From Bacillus sp. ZZV12-4809 (GTDB lineage Bacteria; Bacillota; Bacilli; Bacillales; Cytobacillaceae), in contig NZ_VCRN01000011.1 in NCBI RefSeq assembly GCF_009849585.1, positions 103,314 through 167,313 of the forward strand: DNA of 64,000 bases. The letters run 5' to 3'. Below, piece by piece: positions 41,013 to 48,145 of this stretch. A program made the translations under genes and the position numbers. How positions within the stretch are numbered: position 1 is the first letter of the stretch; every line of letters starts with the position of its first letter. The notes below the pieces were generated by a model, which worked only from the letters and a program-made list of their open reading frames with translations, was not told the DNA's origin and did no database searches.

Positions 41013-42005
41013 TTGGGTGTAACTGATACGTTATTAGAAGTGAAAGATTTGAAAACGCACTTTTTTACAGAGGACGGTGTAATTCCCTCGGTAAATGGAG
41101 TATCTTTTTCTGTAGAGAAAGGGGAAACGATTGGCATAGTTGGTGAATCAGGGTGCGGAAAAAGCGTTACTTCACTTTCAATTCTTCAATTGGTAAGTCA
41201 GCCAGGGAGAATTGTAGAAGGACAAATTTTATTGAATGGGACTGACTTAACCAAAAATTCAAATAAACAAATGAGGAAAATCAGAGGAAATCAAATATCG
41301 ATGATTTTTCAAGAACCACTGACATCCCTAAACCCTGTCTTTACGATTGGCAGTCAAATATCGGAATCAATTAGACTTCACCAAAAGATTGATAGAAGAA
41401 AAGCGAAAGAACTGGCAATTGATATGCTATCAAAGGTGGGTATATCTAATGGAGAGAATATATACAACTCATATCCCCATCAATTAAGCGGGGGAATGAG
41501 ACAAAGGGTCATGATTGCAATGGCTTTATCGTGCAGACCTCAATTATTGATTGCCGATGAACCTACTACTGCTTTAGATGTTACCATTCAGGCACAAATA
41601 CTTAAACTCATGAAAAGGCTAAAGGATGAATATAATACCTCCATAATAATGATCACTCATGACTTAGGAGTAGTGGCAGAAATGGCAGATCGTGTGATTG
41701 TTATGTATGCTGGTCAAATTGTAGAACAAAACAATGTCTTTGAACTTTTCAAAAACCCAAAACACCCATATACTCAGGGTCTTTTAAACAGTACCCCAAA
41801 AATTCATCAGTTAAGGGACCAATTAGAATCAATCGAGGGGAACGTTCCCACTCCATCCAACTTGCCAAAGGGATGTAAATTTCATCCAAGATGTCCGTTT
41901 GCAATGGAGAAGTGCAGTCAGCAAGATCCACCTTTACTTCAAGTGAATTCAGAATCTTCAGTTAGATGCTGGCTTCATGAAGGCAAGGAGGTGATAGGGC
42001 TATGA
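41013..42005 (+). CDS. Peptide ABC importer ATPase, DppD type
   Basis: 330 aa from TTG 41013 after AGGAGGGAAGG. Walker A GESGCGKSVT, Q-loop IFQEPLTSLNP, signature LSGGMRQRVMIAMAL, Walker B LLIADEPTTALDV. The C-terminal oligopeptide-ATPase extension holds the cysteine cluster GCKFHPRCPFAMEKC...VRCW (about 290-325), which in some members binds a [4Fe-4S] cluster. Overlaps the next ATPase gene by 4 bases. Confidence 0.93.
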   Translation: MGVTDTLLEVKDLKTHFFTEDGVIPSVNGVSFSVEKGETIGIVGESGCGKSVTSLSILQLVSQPGRIVEGQILLNGTDLTKNSNKQMRKIRGNQISMIFQEPLTSLNPVFTIGSQISESIRLHQKIDRRKAKELAIDMLSKVGISNGENIYNSYPHQLSGGMRQRVMIAMALSCRPQLLIADEPTTALDVTIQAQILKLMKRLKDEYNTSIIMITHDLGVVAEMADRVIVMYAGQIVEQNNVFELFKNPKHPYTQGLLNSTPKIHQLRDQLESIEGNVPTPSNLPKGCKFHPRCPFAMEKCSQQDPPLLQVNSESSVRCWLHEGKEVIGL

Positions 42006-43012
42006 ATAGCATGCTAGATGAAAATATTGATAATCAGGAGTGCATATTAAAAATTGAAGGACTGAAAAAGTATTATGAAACTTCTTCTGATTTTTTTGGA
42101 AGAAAAAAGAATTTCGTTAAAGCGGTTGATGGTATTAGCCTGTATGTCAATAAAGGCGAGACATTAGGCATAGTTGGGGAATCAGGCTGCGGTAAATCTA
42201 CAACTGGCACTACTATTTTAAGAATGCAGGAGCCCACTGAAGGGAAGATTTATTTTGAAGGAACAGAGTTAACATCTCTGAATCACAATGAGATGCAAAA
42301 AATTAGAAAAGACATACAAATGGTTTTTCAAGATCCATTTTCATCATTAAATCCAAGAATGAGAGTCTTTGATATTATCGCAGAGCCCCTGAGAACCCAT
42401 AAAGTTGCTAAAGGGAAAGAGCTTGAAAACATAATCTATGAGCTCATGGAAACTGTTGGCCTGGATCGTTCCTTCTCCAAACGGTATCCACATGAATTTA
42501 GTGGAGGACAGCGACAACGTATCGGTATTGCTAGAGCCCTAGCTCTAAAACCAAAATTAATTGTTTGTGATGAGCCTGTATCGGCACTTGATGTTTCAAT
42601 TCAGGCGCAGATATTAAATTTGCTTATAGATTTACAGAGGAAATTCAATCTAACGTACGTATTTATTGCGCATGGAATACCTGCTGTTAAATATATTAGC
42701 GACCGAATTGCGGTCATGTATATGGGTGAAGTTGTCGAAATGGCTTTAAAAGAAGATTTATTTAATGAGACCATGCATCCATATACAAAAGGATTAATTT
42801 CAGCAGTTCCGGTACCTGATCCAACGTTAAGGGACAAAAAGGACAAAGTATATATTCACGGCGACGATCTTCCAAAACAGGTGGGGGATGCAACTGGATG
42901 CAAATTTTACTCCAGATGCCCATTCAGGCAGCAAGAATGTAAAGACGAAAGACCAAAACTGAAACAAGTAAGTCAGGATCATTTTGTTTCGTGTCATTAT
43001 CCATTACAATAA
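42002..43012 (+). CDS. Peptide ABC importer ATPase, DppF type
   Basis: 336 aa. Walker A GESGCGKSTT, Q-loop VFQDPFSSLNPRM, signature FSGGQRQRIGIARAL, Walker B LIVCDEPVSALDVS. The H-loop reads VFIAHGIPAVKYIS with Gly after His where most family members have HDL, a small change near the catalytic switch. C-terminal cysteine cluster GCKFYSRCPFRQQEC...FVSCHY. ATGA overlap with the DppD-type gene. Last subunit of a complete five-gene importer. Confidence 0.92.
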   Translation: MNSMLDENIDNQECILKIEGLKKYYETSSDFFGRKKNFVKAVDGISLYVNKGETLGIVGESGCGKSTTGTTILRMQEPTEGKIYFEGTELTSLNHNEMQKIRKDIQMVFQDPFSSLNPRMRVFDIIAEPLRTHKVAKGKELENIIYELMETVGLDRSFSKRYPHEFSGGQRQRIGIARALALKPKLIVCDEPVSALDVSIQAQILNLLIDLQRKFNLTYVFIAHGIPAVKYISDRIAVMYMGEVVEMALKEDLFNETMHPYTKGLISAVPVPDPTLRDKKDKVYIHGDDLPKQVGDATGCKFYSRCPFRQQECKDERPKLKQVSQDHFVSCHYPLQ

Positions 43013-43040
43013 AATTTTTTTGAAAGGGATGTTAAATTAT

Positions 43041-44168
43041 ATGAAAATAGCAGTTATAGGCTCCGGAATCGTCGGTGCAAGTGCAGCCTATCACCTCGCA
43101 AAGGAAGGGGCAGAGGTAGTCATTGTTGATAAGGAACATCAGGGACAGGCAACTGCAGCAGGCGCAGGAATCATTTGCCCGTGGATTTCCAGAGTAGATC
43201 ATAAAGACTGGTACGCCATTGCAAAACGAGGAGCGCTTTACTATCCATCTTTAATAGAAAATCTTAAACAGGATGGTGAAGGGGATTTTGGATATAGAAT
43301 GGTAGGAGCTCTGTCAGTCAGCAGCAATTCTGATGAGCTGAATGCGATCGAGGAAAGTGTCCGTCAAAAAAAAGCTGAAACCCCTGAGGTTGGGGAGATT
43401 ACGAGATTAACAGCAGCGGAAGCCAGGGAACTTTATCCGCCGCTCCGTGAGGATCTGGAGGCTGTCCATGTTACGGGTGCAGCCAGATTGGATGGCAGGC
43501 TGTTAAGAGACGCTATGCTAAATGGCGCAAAAAGACATGGTGCTGTCATTCTTAATGGTGAAGGTGACCTTGTATCCCAAAATAATAAGGTTACAGGAGT
43601 AGAAGTGGACGGGAATGTCATTGCTGCCGATGCTGTTATCGTTACAGCAGGTGCTTGGGCTAAGGACCTGCTTGCACCGTTGGGCATTGATCTTAAAATC
43701 GAGCCCCAGCGCGGGCAAATTGCCCATTTGGAAGTGAATGGTGAGGACACTTCCAATTGGCCGGTTGTTCTTCCGGAGAGCACTCATTACTTAGTTGCTT
43801 TCGACCATTCTAAAGTGGTGGTTGGAGCTACCAGGGAAACGGGATCCGGGTTTGATTATAGACTAACGGCGGCAGGTGTGAAAGAAGTGCTGGATGAAGC
43901 ATTATCGGTTGCACCAGGATTAGCTGAAGGCACGCTAAAAGAAGTAAGAATTGGCTTCCGTCCGGCTGGACCTGATATTTTGCCGCTGCTTGGTACGGTT
44001 CCTGCTGCAGAGGGACTGGTTATCGCAACCGGATTAGGGGCATCGGGGCTTACAATGGGCCCATACGTGGGCAACCTGGCTGCAGATCTTGCTTTGAAAA
44101 GGGAATTGGAACTGGATCTGTCACCTTATGATCCATTAAGAAAAGGCCTGGAAGCAGGCATAAAGTGA
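43041..44168 (+). CDS. FAD-dependent D-amino acid dehydrogenase / glycine oxidase-like enzyme
   Basis: 375 aa from ATG 43041 (GAAAGGGATG upstream). FAD motif KIAVIGSGIVGASAAYHLAKEG at residues 2-23, then QGQATAAGAGIICPW. The DAO core continues with ITAGAWAKDLLAPLGIDL, PQRGQIAHLEV and IGFRPAGPDILPLLGTVPAAEGLVIATGLGASGLTMGP. Such enzymes oxidise D-amino acids, glycine or N-methyl amino acids. It sits 28 bp after the Dpp genes, so it probably oxidises products released by the M20 peptidase. Codon use is more GC-rich than the Dpp block before it. Confidence 0.85.
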   Translation: MKIAVIGSGIVGASAAYHLAKEGAEVVIVDKEHQGQATAAGAGIICPWISRVDHKDWYAIAKRGALYYPSLIENLKQDGEGDFGYRMVGALSVSSNSDELNAIEESVRQKKAETPEVGEITRLTAAEARELYPPLREDLEAVHVTGAARLDGRLLRDAMLNGAKRHGAVILNGEGDLVSQNNKVTGVEVDGNVIAADAVIVTAGAWAKDLLAPLGIDLKIEPQRGQIAHLEVNGEDTSNWPVVLPESTHYLVAFDHSKVVVGATRETGSGFDYRLTAAGVKEVLDEALSVAPGLAEGTLKEVRIGFRPAGPDILPLLGTVPAAEGLVIATGLGASGLTMGPYVGNLAADLALKRELELDLSPYDPLRKGLEAGIK

Positions 44169-44180
44169 TTTATTCAGATA

Positions 44181-44216
44181 AAGCTGCCATACTGTTTAAT
44201 GGCAGCTTATTGGTTT
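44181..44216. terminator. Terminator between convergent genes
   Basis: Perfect 10-bp stem AAGCTGCCAT/ATGGCAGCTT, 8-nt loop, then ATTGGTTTT. It can serve both directions. Confidence 0.75.
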
Positions 44217-44218
44217 TC

Positions 44219-44356
44219 TTATTCCTTAAGGCGATCCGGCAATCCTTGAATGGACGACACAACAACATCGAGTTTGGCTTCAATTCGGTTCAGCAGAAAA
44301 AGGGTGACGACAATTGGAAAGCCGAGCTCGCTGATCAAAGTGACCATCTGTTCCAT
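44219..44356 (-). CDS. yvrJ: YvrJ family small membrane protein
   Basis: 45 aa from ATG 44356 (AGGAGC 7 bp upstream). Sequence MEQMVTLISELGFPIVVTLFLLNRIEAKLDVVV matches the YvrJ pattern: one membrane helix containing GFPIVVT, then RIE.KL and an amphipathic tail. Function is unknown; it resembles small holin-like proteins in size. It lies in a minus-strand cluster with DUF2922, DUF1659 and a sigma-like factor, an association I recall from other Bacillus genomes. Confidence 0.82.
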   Translation of the reverse strand: MEQMVTLISELGFPIVVTLFLLNRIEAKLDVVVSSIQGLPDRLKE

Positions 44357-44423
44357 GGCAGCTGCTCCTTTCTGGCGTGTATTGTAAAAATGACCGGGTT
44401 CCAAGGAATCCGGCCACTCATGA

Positions 44424-44642
44424 TTATACTAATTCGTAATCAGTTACATTTCGCTCTACTAACCTGGCACTTTCCGCTAAAACCAAATCACCGCCGTTGC
44501 CATCAAAGGCATTGGCAGCAATGATTTGCTCCATGGCAGCTTTTACCGCAGCAGGATCAATTGGTTCAATCGGGTTATCAACGGATAGTTTTGTTGTCTT
44601 GCCCAGTTCAGTGACGAAAGTCATTTCTAATGATTTAGCCAT
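44424..44642 (-). CDS. DUF2922 family small protein
   Basis: 72 aa, beginning MAKSLEMTFVTELGKTTKLSVDNPIEPIDPAAV and continuing AAMEQIIAANAF, the DUF2922 pattern of two strands, a DPA-type turn and a helix, then NVTDYELV. Function unknown. Ribosome site AAGGAGGGAATAG. It lies 46 bp after the DUF1659 gene on the same strand. Confidence 0.82.
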   Translation of the reverse strand: MAKSLEMTFVTELGKTTKLSVDNPIEPIDPAAVKAAMEQIIAANAFDGNGGDLVLAESARLVERNVTDYELV

Positions 44643-44688
44643 TTACTATTCCCTCCTTATGTTTTCCGGTTTTTTTAATAGATTGTGA

Positions 44689-44907
44689 TTAACCTAAGAT
44701 ATTGTAGCTGTCATTTCTATTAATCTCAGTCAATGGGTATTTGCTTAGGCCTGCGATCGCTTGTCCAACTGTAAAAAGCTGGTCTGCTGTGGCAGAATGC
44801 TTGATGTTGCTGTAGGTTTTTGACTTAAGAACCGGCTTGCCCTGCCCGTTAAGGCCTGTTTCATATACCATTCGAAGTTTGGAATCAGTCTTATTTGCTT
44901 GTGCCAT
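44689..44907 (-). CDS. DUF1659 family small protein
   Basis: 72 aa from ATG 44907, which follows a perfect AAAGGAGGTGATAAAC. Typical DUF1659 text: RMVYETGLNGQGKPVLKSKTYSNIKHSATADQLFTVGQAIAGL...INRNDSYNI. The family is paired with DUF2922 and YvrJ in many Bacillus species; role unknown. It follows the sigma-like gene in the transcription direction, with 61 bp between them. Confidence 0.83.
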   Translation of the reverse strand: MAQANKTDSKLRMVYETGLNGQGKPVLKSKTYSNIKHSATADQLFTVGQAIAGLSKYPLTEINRNDSYNILG

Positions 44908-44968
44908 GTTTATCACCTCCTTTCACCCTTTATATATAGCTTTGAGGGCGAAAAAGACAGGGTGAATT

Positions 44969-45457
44969 TTAATTATTTTTCAATATGTTTTTCAGCTTTT
45001 CACGGGCACCCTGCCGCCAGTTTTTGACTGCAGACAAGGAGACTCGTTCTTTTTCTGCAATTTCCCTGACAGACAGCTGATCACATAAAGTATATTGGAG
45101 CCATTTCAATTGATTTTCAGATAACATGCTGCATTTTTTATAAAGCTCTTGTGTTATCTCTAAGCTGGGGCTTGAAGAGGTGTCTTCGATGAATTCCCAG
45201 AAGGCTGCTTCCGGATAGACATATCGATCCATCTGCTTAGTTTGTTTGGTTAATTCAATCATCATATGTCCTTTTATCATACTGTAAGCATATGATAGGA
45301 AGTTCCCTTTTTCTTCGTTATGATTTTTCCACGCCTGCCATAGTGCAATTAAACCAAGCTGATGGAATTCCTCATAGTTTTTATAGATGTTCAGCCTATG
45401 GATGATGTCATAAATCATAGGTTCATATTTTGCTGCAAGCTGTTCAAAACTCTCCAT
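44969..45457 (-). CDS. Sigma-70-like RNA polymerase sigma factor (short, YvrI/ECF-like)
   Basis: 162 aa from ATG 45457 (AAAGGAAC upstream). Region 2-like text YEEFHQLGLIALWQAWKNHNEEKGNFLSYAYSMIKGHMMIELTK and region 4-like HTH LSENQLKWLQYTLCDQLSVREIAEKERVSLSAVKNWRQGAREKLK are both present. It therefore looks like a complete two-domain alternative sigma factor. It is grouped with YvrJ, and in B. subtilis yvrJ lies beside the split sigma factor SigO-RsoA; whether this is a relative of that system is an inference. Promoters it recognises are unknown. Confidence 0.8.
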   Translation of the reverse strand: MESFEQLAAKYEPMIYDIIHRLNIYKNYEEFHQLGLIALWQAWKNHNEEKGNFLSYAYSMIKGHMMIELTKQTKQMDRYVYPEAAFWEFIEDTSSSPSLEITQELYKKCSMLSENQLKWLQYTLCDQLSVREIAEKERVSLSAVKNWRQGAREKLKNILKNN

Positions 45458-45568
45458 GAAAGTTCCTTTCAGGAAAGCGCGCTCTCTGTGAATTCCCGGG
45501 TAGCTCAACAATAGCCTGACCGCAAATTTTTTGCGAATTGAGTAAATGCAGGAAAACAGCCAGTTAAC

Positions 45569-45638
45569 CCCCTTAATTCCGGAGTTAAGGGGTCTAATTC
45601 AGAAGTTAGGGGGTGTAACTCCCAAATTAGGGGCATTT
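45569..45638. repeat. Near-perfect 24-bp palindrome and three 21-bp direct repeats
   Basis: CCCCTTAA (45569) to TTAAGGGG (ending 45592) forms a palindrome broken by one central pair. TAATTC/TAACTC recurs at 45574, 45595 and 45616, steps of 21 bp, each followed by a TTAAGGGG or TTAGGGG block. It lies between the winged-helix gene and the sigma-like gene, where the sigma gene's promoter or control site would be. Confidence 0.65.
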
Positions 45639-45649
45639 AGCATGTTTTT

Positions 45650-46462
45650 TTATTTTTTGTAAAAAAAGTTTAGCGAGACGTCCTTTTCCTCAGCCGAAAA
45701 CCCCATTTCATGCAATTCCTGAAAGTATTTTTCTTCAAATTTCTTATTCAGGATTCCATAGAAATATGCGATGGGCTTAGCAATGACGCGGGTTTTCATT
45801 TTCCGGATCAGCTGCTTAAAGGAAAGGATGGCTGTTTCTAGAATAGTGTTCAAGTTTTGTTCACAATTGTTTTTATATGCTGCAAGTGATGCCATTCTCC
45901 AAAACTCCTCAATCTGATTGGCTTCTGAAAAAAAGTACTTTACAGTGCTGATAAATGATTGTGGCACACGGTCACTTGTAAAAGAGTAATCGAGGCCGTT
46001 TTCGCTACGTTTAGTAATCTTTTGATTTTTATTAGTTTTAGAAAGATTGATAGTTTTATTAGGGTGGTCCAATATTTCCTGCTTAGGTGGTTCACTCTTG
46101 GGAAAACGATTGAAAACATACAGGTTGCTGGATTGGGAACCGTTTTTTCTCTCTGTTTCATGAACCGTAAAAATACCGATTTTTGCTGCCTTGGCAATCA
46201 TTCTTTTAAAAGTAGAGCGGGAAATGCCATTTCCGTTATATTCTTCGTGAATTGCTTTCAAAACAGTGCCAATCTTGGCGTTGGATACCCCCGGAATTTT
46301 TGCAGCAAAACGAACCAGCCTCTTTAATCCGGCAAGTTCGCCCTTAGAAAACGAGTCCTTATGAGCCGCTAGCCACATTTCTAAATGGGCATTAAACTCC
46401 TGTAGATTCTTAAACTGAGAAAACTGCTTGAACTGATCTAGATTGCCTGATTTCAAATTCAT
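45650..46462 (-). CDS. Unknown DNA-binding-like protein (winged helix, replication-protein-like)
   Basis: 270 aa, basic and mostly helical. Residues about 55-115 (KIGTVLKAIHEEYNGNGISRSTFKRMIAKAAKIGIFTVHETERKNGSQSSNLYVFNRF) have the layout of a winged helix: helix, recognition helix ISRSTFKRMIAKA, then a beta wing. This resembles plasmid or primosomal replication proteins. A linker rich in Asn/Lys/Thr follows, and a C-terminal helical domain ends in AKPIAYFYGILNKKFEEKY. It has no named family that I recognise. It precedes the sigma-like gene and could regulate that cluster. Confidence 0.6.
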   Translation of the reverse strand: MNLKSGNLDQFKQFSQFKNLQEFNAHLEMWLAAHKDSFSKGELAGLKRLVRFAAKIPGVSNAKIGTVLKAIHEEYNGNGISRSTFKRMIAKAAKIGIFTVHETERKNGSQSSNLYVFNRFPKSEPPKQEILDHPNKTINLSKTNKNQKITKRSENGLDYSFTSDRVPQSFISTVKYFFSEANQIEEFWRMASLAAYKNNCEQNLNTILETAILSFKQLIRKMKTRVIAKPIAYFYGILNKKFEEKYFQELHEMGFSAEEKDVSLNFFYKK

Positions 46463-46601
46463 GAAAATGCACCACCCTTTCTCCTTCTATATATTGAGCA
46501 AGGGAGGAGTTAGATAGGGTGGTTTTTGAAGGGGTGTGACAGTTTTGTGAACGGGGTTAGTCTAGTGATTTTGGTGTAAGAGGTGGGGTTAGAGAGTGTA
46601 T

Positions 46602-46628
46602 AGTTAACATAATATTATTATGTTAACT
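46602..46628. promoter_or_regulatory. 27-bp palindrome AGTTAACATAATA/TATTATGTTAACT
   Basis: Two 13-bp arms around one central base, perfect in sequence. It is 140 bp upstream of the winged-helix gene's start. It has the form of a dimeric regulator site; the AT content makes a terminator unlikely. Confidence 0.5.
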
Positions 46629-46668
46629 AAAATGCTTCTCCTCACTTGGTATGGTGTCTGAGAATTCC

Positions 46669-47312
46669 ATTAATGACGAAAACGCAGTTGTGAAGCCGAA
46701 AAAGAGGAGCTACCAGAAAAACCGGTCGCCATAAAGGGTTCATGACGCCGAAAAAGAAGAAGCGTCAGAAAAACCGGTCGCCATAGAAGGGCTATGAAGC
46801 CGAAAAAGAGGAGCTACCAGAAAAACCGGTCGCCATAAAGGGTTCATGACGCCGAAAAAGAAGAAGTGTCAGAAAAACCGGTCGCCATAGAAGGGCTATG
46901 AAGCCGAAAAAGAGGAGTTACCAGAAAAACCGGTCGCCATAGAGGGTTCATGACGCCGAAAAAGAAGAAGCGACAGAAAAACCGGTCGCCATAGAAGGGC
47001 TATGAAGCCGAAAAAGAGGAGTCACCAGAAAAACCGGTCGCCATAAAGGATTCATGACGCCGAAAAAGAAGAAACGTCAGAAAAACCAGTCGCCATGGAA
47101 GGTCTATGAAGCCGAAAAAGAGGAGCTACCAGAAAAACCGGTCGCCATAAAGGGTTCATGACGCCGAAAAAAGAAGAAGCGTCAGAAAAACCGGTTGCCA
47201 TAGAGGGTTCATGACGCTGAAAAAGAGAGGGTACTAGCAAAAACTGTCGCCATTTAAGATCTATGACGCAAAAAAGAGCTATAGGTGTGTACGTTTCTAG
47301 AACCTGTCGCAA
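46669..47312 (+). repeat. Tandem intergenic array 5, about eleven 52-bp units
   Basis: ACCGGTCGCC (or a close variant) starts at 46721, 46773, 46825, 46877, 46929, 46981, 47033, 47085, 47137, 47190 and 47243: first eight steps of 52 bp, then 53, 53. Two unit types alternate strictly: GAAGCCGAAAAAGAGGAGCTACC and GACGCCGAAAAAGAAGAAGCGTC. The second has matched GACGC/GCGTC ends. The true repeat is therefore 104 bp. The last copies are degenerate and run into a Fur-controlled promoter. Sequence is unrelated to arrays 1-4. Confidence 0.93.
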
Positions 47313-47328
47313 ATAACCACTCCACCAC

Positions 47329-47385
47329 TTGACATTGATAATCATTTTCAACTAAAATAGTTTTTATAAATGATAATCATTATCA
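47329..47385 (+). promoter_or_regulatory. Fur-regulated promoter with two Fur boxes
   Basis: TTGACA (47329-47334), 18-bp spacer, TAAAAT (47353-47358). TGATAATCATTTTCA (47336-47350) fills the spacer and a perfect 7-1-7 box TGATAATCATTATCA (47371-47385) lies just downstream. Iron-replete repression is expected. Confidence 0.85.
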
Positions 47386-47435
47386 ATCTTGTCCATCTTC
47401 ATAATACATCCACTATAAAGGAGGGAGCTACGTCG

Positions 47436-47567
47436 ATTGAACAATCTATTTGCGGCTGGTGTGGGTATTTAGCGGATATGGAAGGGGATGAATGTAATGA
47501 AGACAGCTGCCCTTGCTGTGGTTTGGATCTTATCGGAGCAGCTGAATTTGATGTATGGGAGAGTTGA
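47436..47567 (+). CDS. Small zinc-ribbon-like protein under Fur control
   Basis: About 43 aa: SICGWCGYLADMEGDECNEDSCPCCGLDL carries CxxC and CPCC, a likely zinc or iron site. The only upstream in-frame ATG (47370) overlaps the Fur box and would lie at the transcript's 5' end. No ATG/GTG/TTG lies near the ribosome site AAAGGAGGG. The codon at suitable distance is ATT (47436), so initiation at a non-standard codon is possible; the start is uncertain. It is followed 3 bp later by the next gene. Function unknown. Confidence 0.5.
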   Translation: MEQSICGWCGYLADMEGDECNEDSCPCCGLDLIGAAEFDVWES

Positions 47568-47570
47568 ATT

Positions 47571-47966
47571 ATGAGTGAACTGTATATTGCAATCGAGCAA
47601 TTTGAACATCAAGTAGATTGCTTTTGTCCCGATGCTGATCATGTGAATATACTCCATTTTAAAAAGGGAGATTTAATGGAGGTTACGCCTGACCGGAAAT
47701 ATACCTTTATGGGCTGGTATGCGCTTGTGGTAATCAATGGACAGCAGGCGTTTTACATGGCGCTGGAGGATATAGAGAGATATTTTTTGGAGGAACGGAT
47801 ATCATCACAGCTAGATATAGACCTGAAAATTAATTACCTGCATTATAAAATTGATCAGGATCTGGAAGCGGGGGACAAAGTCTCTTTTGCTGAGAATAGC
47901 CGAAAGCTTAGAGAAACCTGCAGCCTGAAAGAGGAATTAGACTATTACATAGCCAAGGCAATTTAA
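47571..47966 (+). CDS. IDEAL-domain protein with N-terminal beta domain
   Basis: 131 aa. The N-terminal half (LYIAIEQFEHQVDCF...HFKKGDLMEVTPDRKYTFMGWYALVVINGQQAFYMALEDIERYF) looks like a small beta-barrel. The C-terminal part INYLHYKIDQDLEAGDKVSFAENSRKLRE fits the IDEAL motif (a short helical Bacillus-specific domain with ID..L...D...F..). Other IDEAL proteins include adaptor-like factors of unknown role. It starts 3 bp after the zinc-ribbon gene and shares its Fur-controlled promoter, so it should be induced in iron starvation. Confidence 0.68.
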   Translation: MSELYIAIEQFEHQVDCFCPDADHVNILHFKKGDLMEVTPDRKYTFMGWYALVVINGQQAFYMALEDIERYFLEERISSQLDIDLKINYLHYKIDQDLEAGDKVSFAENSRKLRETCSLKEELDYYIAKAI

Positions 47967-47983
47967 ACTGAATAATCACGATA

Positions 47984-48014
47984 GGGCTAGCGTGAGCGCG
48001 TTAGCTTTATTTGG
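47984..48014 (+). terminator. Weak terminator before the ykuN promoter
   Basis: GCTAGCG/CGCGTTAGC imperfect stem followed by TTTATTT. Confidence 0.5.
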
Positions 48015-48069
48015 CTTGTTCACGGTTTATCCTTCAACTGGGAAAATTGTCTCAAAAGTAATTTAATAA

Positions 48070-48129
48070 TTGACACTGATAATCATTTTCAATTATCATC
48101 AGTGTAACAATAATTGAAAATCGTTATCA
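48070..48129 (+). promoter_or_regulatory. Fur-regulated promoter of ykuNOP
   Basis: TTGACA (48070-48075), 18-bp spacer, TATCAT (48094-48099). Fur boxes TGATAATCATTTTCA (48077-48091) and TGAAAATCGTTATCA (48115-48129). Arrangement mirrors the promoter at 47329. Confidence 0.83.
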
Positions 48130-48145
48130 ATTAGGAGTCGATGAT

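Noticed and set aside
42984..43040. Upstream start for the FAD oxidase at 43041
   Set aside because: The extension overlaps the DppF-type gene and adds residues before the FAD-binding strand, which normally begins the protein.
13800..47312. CRISPR arrays as an explanation of the 52-bp repeats
   Set aside because: Conserved parts are longer than typical CRISPR repeats, the intervening parts are not unique (two types recur), and no cas genes are nearby.
46669..47351. A 99-codon minus-strand frame in array 5
   Set aside because: It runs through the repeat array and the Fur-controlled promoter region, has no ribosome site and repeats the DNA unit; not a gene.
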